From a virus: DNA of 25,832 nucleotides. The notes under the pieces were generated by a model. The model was not told where the DNA came from and searched no databases. It saw only the letters and a program-made list of their open reading frames with translations. The position numbers and the translations under genes were made by a program. Shown here one piece after another: positions 14,225-21,246 of the stretch; the stretch's first letter is position 1; every line of letters starts with the position of its first letter. The DNA is taken from positions 1-25,832 of IMG/VR virus record IMGVR_UViG_3300042891_001275; one strand, written 5' to 3'.

Positions 14225-14464
14225 ATGATTAACAATGCAGATTATTTAATTCAGAAATACGCTGAAGCACGAGAAAAATCTATGGAATATGGAAATCATG
14301 ATCCAGGTCATTCCTATTGGAAAGGTGTAATGGACACATACCATTCCTTACTCATCCTCGGTTTCAACGATTGGGCAGAACATGGAACTACAGGTTACTT
14401 CGTTTTCACGGAAGGAATGTCTTACGATGAAGCCCTAAATGCAGTTAATCAATTTAATGCATAG
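14225..14464 (+). CDS. Small protein of unknown function
   Basis: 79 residues from promoter module copy 2. Helical N-terminus (YLIQKYAEAREKSMEYG), a His-containing middle (NHDPGHSYWKGVMDTYHSL) and FVFTEGMSYDEALNAVNQF at the C-terminus. Family not recognised. Two genes placed behind almost the same promoter (this and 10398) encode unrelated products, so the promoter, not the gene, was duplicated. A 28-base gap leads to the RNase H gene, so the promoter probably also serves that. Confidence 0.72.
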   Translation: MINNADYLIQKYAEAREKSMEYGNHDPGHSYWKGVMDTYHSLLILGFNDWAEHGTTGYFVFTEGMSYDEALNAVNQFNA

Positions 14465-14492
14465 TACATAAAATAATAAAATCATAAGTATA

Positions 14493-15764
14493 ATGACTGG
14501 TAAATACTCTCTTATTTTCGATGGTAACTTTTGGTTACACAAAACATTTTTCATCGGACAAAAGATAAAACAAGGTAAGCCCTTCAATTTTATCGACGAA
14601 CCTGAAGCAGATAAAAATCTGTTACTTTGGAAATTATCTGTAGACTTTGCTGCAGAAATTAAACGATTCGAAGGAATCACTAATCGAATCGTCTATACGA
14701 TCGACTCATCTTCATGGCGTAAAACTGTTCAAGGTGAAGCATCTTATAAAGCCAACCGAGTTAAATCTAACGATATCGATTGGAATGCAATCTATCAAGT
14801 TCATGATGAATTCGTCAAAGCATTGGAAGCACTTGGTGTTACAATCTCACGAATCAAAGGTGCCGAAGCCGACGACTTAATCTTCGCTTGGTCTTCTTTC
14901 CTTAATCAACAAGGACAAAATGCTCTTATTATCTCAGGTGATAATGACTTACTTCAATTAACAAATATGGATAAGTCTTCAGGTGCAAACACTCTTTATT
15001 ACAATAAATTCGATAAGGATCTACACGTTTTCCCTGGATTCAAAACTTGGTTAGATCAAGAAGATATGCAAACTACAAACGATATCTTCAATCTTCCATT
15101 GGATCTAGTATCTAATACTAAAATCCACTTACGAGATATTATCAAAGCTAATAAAATGAAATTAGATGAAGTCAATACAAACGAATTCATCTTCAAGAAA
15201 ATTCTTATTGGTGATGCTGGGGATAACGTTTCACCTTTGGATCTTAAAGTAAAGGAATCTAAAGATGGAAAAACTCGAGTATTCAAAGTTACTCCTAATC
15301 ATGCAAATGCAATTCTCGATGAATTCAAAAAGGACAAGGTTTTCATTAATCAATCCCACTTATTCAACGAGGAAAACATTCTACAAATTTGTGAAATTGC
15401 AAAACGAGTAATTAAAATAGAAAAGGATCTTCCTGAAATCGTTGCTAAATGGGAACTTAATCGTAATCTTGTTTATCTACATAAAAAATGTATCCCCGAA
15501 AATGTTACTTCCGATATGCTTAATCAAATCGAAGAAAAACACGCTGCATCTCTTTCCGGTTCAGGTTTACATTCAATCATGGATAAAGATCAAATCCTTA
15601 AAGGAACAACTTATTCAAAAGAAAAAGCTGAATTCAACGATTCAACAATTTTTAGAAACACAATGCCTAAAACCGATCATGCTAAGCCTGTAGGTGAAGT
15701 AAAAATCACATCGACTGGTGGTTCAGGTTTCGATGATAAAATGTGGGCAGATCTACTTAAATAA
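14493..15764 (+). CDS. rnh: 5'-3' exonuclease / RNase H of FEN-1 family (T4 rnh-like)
   Basis: 423 residues. The metal-binding acidic set of FEN-like nucleases is complete: Asp10 (LIFDGNFWLH), Asp71 (YTIDSSSWRK), Glu125/Asp127/Asp128 (GAEADDLIFAW), Asp150/Asp152 (SGDNDLLQL) and Asp241/Asp244 (LIGDAGDNVSPL). In T4 this enzyme removes RNA primers from Okazaki fragments. It is longer than T4 RNase H (305), with a C-terminal extension of about 100 residues ending GFDDKMWADLLK, which might contact the clamp or single-strand binding protein. The stop overlaps the next start by one base (TAATG). With the clamp loader and ligase-like genes, it forms a lagging-strand set. Confidence 0.9.
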   Translation: MTGKYSLIFDGNFWLHKTFFIGQKIKQGKPFNFIDEPEADKNLLLWKLSVDFAAEIKRFEGITNRIVYTIDSSSWRKTVQGEASYKANRVKSNDIDWNAIYQVHDEFVKALEALGVTISRIKGAEADDLIFAWSSFLNQQGQNALIISGDNDLLQLTNMDKSSGANTLYYNKFDKDLHVFPGFKTWLDQEDMQTTNDIFNLPLDLVSNTKIHLRDIIKANKMKLDEVNTNEFIFKKILIGDAGDNVSPLDLKVKESKDGKTRVFKVTPNHANAILDEFKKDKVFINQSHLFNEENILQICEIAKRVIKIEKDLPEIVAKWELNRNLVYLHKKCIPENVTSDMLNQIEEKHAASLSGSGLHSIMDKDQILKGTTYSKEKAEFNDSTIFRNTMPKTDHAKPVGEVKITSTGGSGFDDKMWADLLK

Positions 15765-16162
15765 TGGAAGACAATAAAACACTTATTCTTCGAGAATTTG
15801 AAGAGTTAAAAGGACAATTCGTCATCAATGCTAGCTGGGATATTGAAAGATTAGTAGCAATAGGTGAAGATGATATGGACTACTATTGGATAACATATGA
15901 TGGTAGAAGATTAAAGTGGAATACTTGTGTCGGTGGATTGATGCCTTTAAAAGGATATCTTAGAGATAAAGACTATAACGAATTAGTTCGTTTAGCTCTT
16001 CTTAATCACTTCGATCAATCTACTATATGGGGAAATAGAACACCTGAAGAAGCCGAACAATTTAATCGTCAACACAAACACGAATTAATGCAATTACCTG
16101 AAAATGAAAGGTTTCTAACCGATCTTTGCTGGGACTTAAATAAAATAGAAAACAATGGATAA
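15764..16162 (+). CDS. Small acidic protein, function unknown
   Basis: 132 residues, TAATG-coupled to RNase H and overlapping the next gene by eight bases. Tryptophan-rich with segments NASWDIERLVAIGEDDMDYY, WITYDGRRLKWNTCVGG and LLNHFDQSTIWGNRTPEE. The first half looks beta-rich and the second helical. No family recognised. Tight coupling on both sides suggests co-expression with replication and repair enzymes. Confidence 0.7.
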   Translation: MEDNKTLILREFEELKGQFVINASWDIERLVAIGEDDMDYYWITYDGRRLKWNTCVGGLMPLKGYLRDKDYNELVRLALLNHFDQSTIWGNRTPEEAEQFNRQHKHELMQLPENERFLTDLCWDLNKIENNG

Positions 16163-16382
16163 CGAATTTGCAAAATCAAGAAATGGTAAAAAATTCTTAG
16201 AGAATGATTTGCCACAATTAATTACCGTTATAGGTAAGCTAACCGAAGCACTTGTCGAATCGAATAAGATCGAAGAAAAAAGACTCTTAATCGAGCAAAA
16301 AAGATTTTTGAATGAATCTAGAGAAATCCGAAGTGCAACAGGAGATTTTAGAGATAATGCCGAAGATTTTTCATCAAAATAA
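16155..16382 (+). CDS. Small coiled-coil protein, function unknown
   Basis: 75 residues, charged and helical throughout (LPQLITVIGKLTEALVESNK, then KRLLIEQKRFLNESREIRS). LNE-S occurs at about 52-54, inside a helix far from the N-terminus, so is not taken as a leader. It overlaps the previous gene by eight bases and precedes the glycosylase gene by six. A small dimeric coiled coil is likely; role unknown. Confidence 0.65.
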   Translation: MDNEFAKSRNGKKFLENDLPQLITVIGKLTEALVESNKIEEKRLLIEQKRFLNESREIRSATGDFRDNAEDFSSK

Positions 16383-16388
16383 AAAAAT

Positions 16389-17207
16389 ATGCCTGAATTA
16401 CCAGAAGTAGCTAGGACCGCATTGTCCTTAAACGCCGCAATTCAAGGAAAGAATCTAAATGAAGTTATTATCCATTCGGGTCGCTATGTTAGACATGGCG
16501 ATCCTTTTGGTTTAGACAGATTTAGAGAAGATCTTCCTGCAAAAGTCGAAGAAGTTAGTTTTCAAGGAAAGCTAATTCTATTTCAATTCATTGGAAAGAG
16601 TGGAAAAAGATGGTGGGCTTGGAATACATTAGGAATGTCTGGTGGTTGGAGATACGACCACACAAAACACGGACATGTCGAATTTAAGACGGATGCCAAT
16701 TCAGTATTCTTTACCGATGCTCGTAACTTTGGAACTCTTAAATTTATCGATGATGAAAAGGAAACTTTCAAGAAAATGGCTTCGATAGGACCTAATCACT
16801 TAGCTCAAGATATTCCAGACGAGCTGTTTAAGGAACGTCTAATGAAATATCCTGAATCAACTATGCCAGAAGTTCTAATGAATCAAGCTTTGATTGGTGG
16901 CATAGGAAACTATATTAAAGCTGAAGTTCTTTATAGAGCAGGTGTATCACCTCATCGACAAGTAAAAACACTTTCAGATCTCGAATTTTCAAAATTAAAC
17001 GAAGCAACTCGAGATGTTGTAAGATCTTCTTTTGCTAATCGAGGTGCATCAATTAGCACATATAAAGGAATGGATGGTGAAGACGGTGACTTCGTATTCT
17101 CATTCAAGGTCTATGGAAGAAATATATGTGAACAAGGATACCCGGTTGTCAAAGAAGTTACTCGTGAAGGACGTATGACTCATTGGGTTCCACAAATACA
17201 AAAATAA
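16389..17207 (+). CDS. mutM: Formamidopyrimidine/endonuclease VIII DNA glycosylase (Fpg/Nei family), zinc finger lost
   Basis: 272 residues, full length for the family. The N-terminus PELPEV gives the catalytic Pro2 and Glu3; Lys61 in FQGKLILF matches the active-site lysine of the beta hairpin; LGMSGGW and FTDARNFGTL are typical; the H2TH motif is MNQALIGGIGNYIKAEVLYR with Asn174. The C-terminal finger keeps its shape and arginine (GRMTHWVP, Arg262) but only one cysteine (Cys247) instead of four, so it cannot bind zinc as usual and resembles zincless fingers of NEIL1 and plant Fpg. Base-excision repair of oxidised purines or pyrimidines is expected. TAATG overlap with the next gene. Confidence 0.92.
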   Translation: MPELPEVARTALSLNAAIQGKNLNEVIIHSGRYVRHGDPFGLDRFREDLPAKVEEVSFQGKLILFQFIGKSGKRWWAWNTLGMSGGWRYDHTKHGHVEFKTDANSVFFTDARNFGTLKFIDDEKETFKKMASIGPNHLAQDIPDELFKERLMKYPESTMPEVLMNQALIGGIGNYIKAEVLYRAGVSPHRQVKTLSDLEFSKLNEATRDVVRSSFANRGASISTYKGMDGEDGDFVFSFKVYGRNICEQGYPVVKEVTREGRMTHWVPQIQK

Positions 17208-17605
17208 TGCAAAAGAAAAAACCTGACTTAGTCGTTTGGAATGAACAAGATGGATATGATGCAAGACTAAAACCATATCCAACAAACATAGGTAGTCAGG
17301 GTTTTGATCTTCCTAATATACCACAATTTAGAGAACAATCATCTAAAAAAATGATGGATGTTTTTAACAGAGAAAAGGAAGAGATAAAAGAAAGAATAAA
17401 AAAGTTGTATGATGAATACAACACATCTATAATGGTTTGGGAATCCAAAATATCATTCGAACCGATAATTGGTAAATCTTACTATCTATATAATTTTAAT
17501 GGTCAAAATACTCTATCATTAATAGGACCAACCGAATGGAATCGAGGAGAAGATTTTGTAGGTGAATTCCTTCTAAATTCAGAAAACAAATGGATAAAAA
17601 AGTAA
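17207..17605 (+). CDS. DUF2452-like protein
   Basis: 132 residues, starting at the TAATG overlap (an upstream TTG in frame at 17183 is rejected). It opens KPDLVVWNEQDGYDARLKPY and ends with ISFEPIIGKSYYLYNF, LSLIGPTEWN and DFVGEFLLNSENKW. From memory this order matches the DUF2452 proteins of Bacteroidota, which have an N-terminal strand region, a central coiled coil and a C-terminal SFEP.GKTYYLY..LSLI.P.EW block. Function of the family is unknown. A Bacteroidota-type gene here supports the host assignment and may have been acquired from a host. Confidence 0.72.
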   Translation: MQKKKPDLVVWNEQDGYDARLKPYPTNIGSQGFDLPNIPQFREQSSKKMMDVFNREKEEIKERIKKLYDEYNTSIMVWESKISFEPIIGKSYYLYNFNGQNTLSLIGPTEWNRGEDFVGEFLLNSENKWIKK

Positions 17606-17808
17606 AAAAAAATTACACACTCAATTTAGAATTGAGCGATAAAGAACAAAAGAAATATGATAAATTCCTTAGTCACATTAAAGCGCTATACGGTGAGTAT
17701 GGTTTATTCACCTGGAAGCTTACCCCTAATGGAATTGGCATGGGCATATCTGTCTTTAGTCATTTAGCAAAAGTAGAAATAGATTTGACAGATATTGACT
17801 CTTGGTAA
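17590..17808 (+). CDS. Small protein of unknown function
   Basis: 72 residues, starting 16 bases inside the DUF2452-like gene. Lys-rich N-terminus, then LNLELSDKEQKKYDKFLSHI and a C-terminal beta-rich part (GIGMGISVFSHLAKVEIDL). It looks like a complete small alpha/beta domain. No family recognised. The overlap indicates translational coupling. Confidence 0.65.
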   Translation: MDKKVKKNYTLNLELSDKEQKKYDKFLSHIKALYGEYGLFTWKLTPNGIGMGISVFSHLAKVEIDLTDIDSW

Positions 17809-17827
17809 TTAAAAGCATATAATAAAT

Positions 17828-18238
17828 ATGGAACTATTCGATTTTACAAAAGTTCTCTTCGGAAATCCAAGAGAATATCAAAAACTCAAAACCGTTGAAA
17901 AGGGAAAACATTTCTTTATGATACAACGTTTTTTCAGTATCAAATTCCCTGCAACTGCACAACAGCTAAATCGAAATGGAATTAATGGTGCAGCAGTTGT
18001 AGACTTATGGCAAATCGTAGGACAACGTTTTGGCAGAGTCCCAGGTTGGATATATACTAAGACGAAAAAAGTAGCTACTGAAAAGGTTTGGAAACCTAAC
18101 CCCGAAGTATCTACAATTTGGATGCAACGACATGGATTAGGCGAACGAGATTTAGAATTAGCAATCAAATTCAACCAAGAAGAAATGAAAAAATACTTCC
18201 AAAAGTTAGAAAAACAGATTGAGGTTTATGACCGATAA
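17828..18238 (+). CDS. Small basic protein, function unknown
   Basis: 136 residues, basic. Motif-like stretches are KGKHFFMIQRFFSIKFPATA, AVVDLWQIVGQRFGRVPGWI and ERDLELAIKFNQEEMKKYF. CATATAAT lies only four bases before the ATG, so is unlikely to be its promoter. The end overlaps the next gene by 11 bases. The strongly conserved-looking aromatic core suggests a structured replication or recombination accessory protein, but I cannot name it. Confidence 0.7.
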   Translation: MELFDFTKVLFGNPREYQKLKTVEKGKHFFMIQRFFSIKFPATAQQLNRNGINGAAVVDLWQIVGQRFGRVPGWIYTKTKKVATEKVWKPNPEVSTIWMQRHGLGERDLELAIKFNQEEMKKYFQKLEKQIEVYDR

Positions 18239-18902
18239 CACATTTGGAAATGATTTTGTCACGGGTCTAATTGACCCTTTAATTTTAGAAATCTACTTAA
18301 ATAACAATAACTACAAAGATCGGATCTTAATTTCTGATCTTAAGAAGCGTGCACATATAGTTAAATTACAAGACCTAGACGAGAATTCCTTTTTTGTTAA
18401 AGCCGAAGAAATGGAATCAATTTTGGCTACTAAGTTCCAATCGGATATCCGTGAATTTAATACCCTCCCTAGTTCATCTTTGCCTTCAAACGTTACATCT
18501 ATTTACTTCCTAAATTCTATGTTAAATGAATTTAGGAATGTGAAGTATTTCAGAATTTACGTTTCAAATTCACAAAATTATACAAGAAAAGTTAACGATA
18601 AGATAGTCTTCGATTACCGTATCATGCATAGTCAGATTGACCTAGCTAATAAATGTACTCCTGAATTTTTAGCCGTGTGTGAGAATATTTTCTCTAAAAT
18701 AGGAGTTTATCGTGAGGATCTTTTCTTCGAAAAGCCTTATTTCGAAATATATGCAAAGGATCTTTTTAATAAGCTAAATTATTATCGAGCAACACTAGAT
18801 CCGGAAAGTGATGAAAACTTCGATATTGCCGAGATTCTCCTAATTTTAGGTTCTAAGCTCGAAAAAGACAATAGTACGTTGCTTATTATCATGAAACGAT
18901 GA
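18228..18902 (+). CDS. Protein of unknown function
   Basis: 224 residues from ATG 18228; a TTG nine bases upstream in frame is less likely. Mixed alpha/beta: an N-terminal segment FVTGLIDPLILEIYLNNNNY, DLKKRAHIVKLQDLDENSFF, a beta-rich centre (VKYFRIYVSNSQNYTRKVND) and helical C-terminus ending KDNSTLLIIMKR. No signal peptide or membrane span. It overlaps the upstream gene by 11 bases and is the last gene before the palindrome at 18902, where the virion/envelope part begins. No family recognised. Confidence 0.7.
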   Translation: MTDNTFGNDFVTGLIDPLILEIYLNNNNYKDRILISDLKKRAHIVKLQDLDENSFFVKAEEMESILATKFQSDIREFNTLPSSSLPSNVTSIYFLNSMLNEFRNVKYFRIYVSNSQNYTRKVNDKIVFDYRIMHSQIDLANKCTPEFLAVCENIFSKIGVYREDLFFEKPYFEIYAKDLFNKLNYYRATLDPESDENFDIAEILLILGSKLEKDNSTLLIIMKR

Positions 18903-18915
18903 GAATATATATTCT
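18902..18915. promoter_or_regulatory. 14-bp perfect palindrome, possible operator or promoter element
   Basis: AGAATATATATTCT reads the same on both strands and sits at the stop codon of 18228-18902, 22 bases before the next ATG. It contains a TATATAT core like the putative late boxes. Chance is possible in AT-rich DNA. Confidence 0.35.
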
Positions 18916-18936
18916 AATAAAAGAATCAAAAGCAAT

Positions 18937-19311
18937 ATGAGTAGCGATCCTAGAATAGAGGAAATTTTAAAAGCGTTGGAAGTTATTAAAACTAAACTTC
19001 CGAATGGAGAGTTAGAAGTTATTAAACGATCTATCCAATCTCTAAGCGAAGACCAAAAAAGTATAAAGGAAGATCTTGAATATTTCAAGAAAAGACTATT
19101 CAATCCGGATGATGGTGTTATCGTAAGGATCAATAAGAATACTGATGCCATTATGCGAAATGAGGAAATGATCGAAGAAATCCCTCAATTAAAAAATCGT
19201 ATCGATAACATGGAAAACTGGCAAAGCGGAGTTAATAAGGCCCTTTGGTTTGTTTTCACCACAATTGGAGGTATTATCATTGCTATGATATTCGCAATGT
19301 TATCAAAATAA
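18937..19311 (+). CDS. Coiled-coil protein with C-terminal membrane anchor (XhlA-like architecture)
   Basis: 124 residues. N-terminal coiled coil (about 5-50), then FNPDDGVIVRINKNTDAI, a second helical segment, and one C-terminal membrane span at about 100-122 (WFVFTTIGGIIIAMIFAML). The order of coiled coil then single C-terminal anchor matches XhlA/hemolysin-like phage proteins that work with holins, and it is the first gene of the virion/envelope group, eight bases from the next. A lysis accessory or membrane-tethered assembly role is likely; alternatives remain open. Confidence 0.7.
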   Translation: MSSDPRIEEILKALEVIKTKLPNGELEVIKRSIQSLSEDQKSIKEDLEYFKKRLFNPDDGVIVRINKNTDAIMRNEEMIEEIPQLKNRIDNMENWQSGVNKALWFVFTTIGGIIIAMIFAMLSK

Positions 19312-19318
19312 TAAATTT

Positions 19319-21169
19319 ATGCGTTTCGAATTTAACGTAGAGTCTAACAATATAACATACAACTCAGGAGACACCCTGCTTGTAGACTTCTCACAACCAT
19401 TCTATTATGTTAAGTCAGTAACTGACATTTCCTTTGACTTTTCCCCTATCGACACATGGGAGGATGGTCATGACATTTCTATGAGATGGTCTTATGATAC
19501 ACATCCAATTGATAATGCTACAGGAAAACCTCATGTAGTTTTCTCTGGTTGGGTTGATGTTGTTAAAGATGGTGTTAAAAACGTAGATTTAGATACGACA
19601 TTCGAAAAAATTATCGACAAAAACGATACATTCTTACTTCAATTTAGATTAGTAAGAAGAGGTCCTAATAGTGGAGCTAGAGCAATAAACAGAATTGTTA
19701 TAGATTATGTTCAAGGATCTGCACCTGAAAAACCTGCAATAAGTCCTTATGGTTCAAATGGTTGTAAAGCTAATGTATGTCCAACAACAAATTTCTCATC
19801 TGGTATTCGAGTAAATGCTGATCCAGCATTGTTATTTAGACCTTATGATGTAATGAGTCCTGCGATAAAAATTTATCAAGAGATGTCTATGGCAGTTTCT
19901 GAAATGTTCGGTCATTGCGTTAGATATTTTAAGACTCAGGCAAAAGTTGAATCAGCAGATTCAATCTTAAAGGAATACTCTCTATTTGAGGTAACCGATG
20001 TTAAAGATATTAAAGTTCTTGTTCCTGACAATCAATTTCCAGATAACGCTATTAAGTTCTTACCTTATGATATGGACTTTGGGGATGGATTAGAAGTTCA
20101 TATTGTTAGAGAACATTTCGAAAGAGCTTTTGGTTGTGATGATCTACCTGAGCAAAAAGATTATATGTACTTCCCTCTTATCGATCGTATATTTGAAGTT
20201 CACTCTGCATACCTTTTCCGTGATTTCATGGCAGCTGAATCTTATTATAAAGTAATGCTATACAAATGGCAAGATAAGCTTAATGTTATGCGTACTAATC
20301 CAGAAATTGATGAGTATGTTAACGATCTACATGAAAGTTTAGATGAGGTTCTTGGAGCTGAAATGCAAAGAGAATTTGAAGAAATTACAAAACCTATGCA
20401 ATATCAAACTATTGCAATTGGTGGATTCGATCATGTACGTAGTCATATCAATGAAAATCTTGTTATCGAAACAAAGAACCTTTCAAACTACTTTACGATC
20501 GTTGGAAAATACTTCTATGATATGCCAAGAGTTATGAATTGGGGAGATATTGCAGTTCAATATAAATTAAAGGTTGATAGAACTGTAACTGATAATACTG
20601 CAATTTCTATGTGGTTTAACACAAGAAAATCTACGTTACCTAACACAACAAATACTTATGATATTCTTATCGATGGTTATAATTCAACTGAATCAAAAGG
20701 AATAAGAGCTACTCTAAATTACACAAATGGAGTAACAACAAGTATGACTCTCCTTTCAAATGGACAAACTTTAACCTTCGATAAATCATTCCCTGTATTA
20801 GGAGCTGATGATTGGTATGCTGTTGTAATTAATCATATGAATGATTATTCGCAAGCTTCGGTTCATCTTTGGAAAATGAAACATAATCCTAATTTACCAC
20901 AAGCTAATCAACCAAAAACAACGGATCTACAATTAATATTCACTCAAGTTGTTGATATGACTCCTACTGAATTAAAACCTACAAACACTACATTTACATT
21001 AAGAGCAGGAACTACAAATATCACAAACGTTAGAGTTTGGAAAGAATCAATGGAAGAAGAAAAACAACCGGTTACACTCAACCAATACGTTGTCCGTGAT
21101 AATGATATGGCACTCTTAATAGACAATGCTATACCACCACTTAGAATGGTTAAAGAGTATGTACGATAA
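19319..21169 (+). CDS. Probable virion (tail or fibre) protein with lectin-like C-terminal half
   Basis: 616 residues. Residues 1-140 look like a beta-sandwich (MRFEFNVESNNITYNSGDTL, then FSGWVDVVKDGVKNVDLD). Residues 170-370 are helical with conserved-looking DMDFGDGLEVHIVREHFERA and YFPLIDRIFEVHSAYLFRDF. From about 407 on, the pattern is of a concanavalin-like/LamG domain (AISMWFNTRKS, DILIDGYNS, GIRATLNYTNGV, WYAVVINHMNDYSQASVHLW), often used for glycan binding. Size, domain mix and phage setting point to a tail or baseplate component that recognises host surface sugars. No T4 counterpart is evident and there is no signal peptide. Confidence 0.72.
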   Translation: MRFEFNVESNNITYNSGDTLLVDFSQPFYYVKSVTDISFDFSPIDTWEDGHDISMRWSYDTHPIDNATGKPHVVFSGWVDVVKDGVKNVDLDTTFEKIIDKNDTFLLQFRLVRRGPNSGARAINRIVIDYVQGSAPEKPAISPYGSNGCKANVCPTTNFSSGIRVNADPALLFRPYDVMSPAIKIYQEMSMAVSEMFGHCVRYFKTQAKVESADSILKEYSLFEVTDVKDIKVLVPDNQFPDNAIKFLPYDMDFGDGLEVHIVREHFERAFGCDDLPEQKDYMYFPLIDRIFEVHSAYLFRDFMAAESYYKVMLYKWQDKLNVMRTNPEIDEYVNDLHESLDEVLGAEMQREFEEITKPMQYQTIAIGGFDHVRSHINENLVIETKNLSNYFTIVGKYFYDMPRVMNWGDIAVQYKLKVDRTVTDNTAISMWFNTRKSTLPNTTNTYDILIDGYNSTESKGIRATLNYTNGVTTSMTLLSNGQTLTFDKSFPVLGADDWYAVVINHMNDYSQASVHLWKMKHNPNLPQANQPKTTDLQLIFTQVVDMTPTELKPTNTTFTLRAGTTNITNVRVWKESMEEEKQPVTLNQYVVRDNDMALLIDNAIPPLRMVKEYVR

Positions 21170-21206
21170 ATTTACACGAGTGGCTACTTACTAGTATTTT
21201 TCACAC

Positions 21207-21246
21207 ATTTTGTCGAATAAATAATAAAAACACGTTCGACAAATGT
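21207..21246 (+). promoter_or_regulatory. Hairpin enclosing the start codon of the T9SS cargo gene
   Basis: TTTGTCGAA (21209-21217) and TTCGACAAA (21235-21243) are perfect inverted repeats around a 17-base AT-rich loop. Pairing can extend through the ATG (ACAAATGT with ACATTTTGT, one bulged T). The RNA stem would hide the initiation codon. It lacks a T run, so is not an ordinary terminator. Confidence 0.55.

Noticed and set aside
17816-17823. CATATAAT as a promoter for the 17828 gene
   Set aside because: Only four bases from the ATG, leaving no room for a transcript start with a leader; likely AT-rich chance.
18846-19151. Minus-strand frame across the 18902 boundary
   Set aside because: Antisense to two well-supported plus-strand genes and without a recognisable product.
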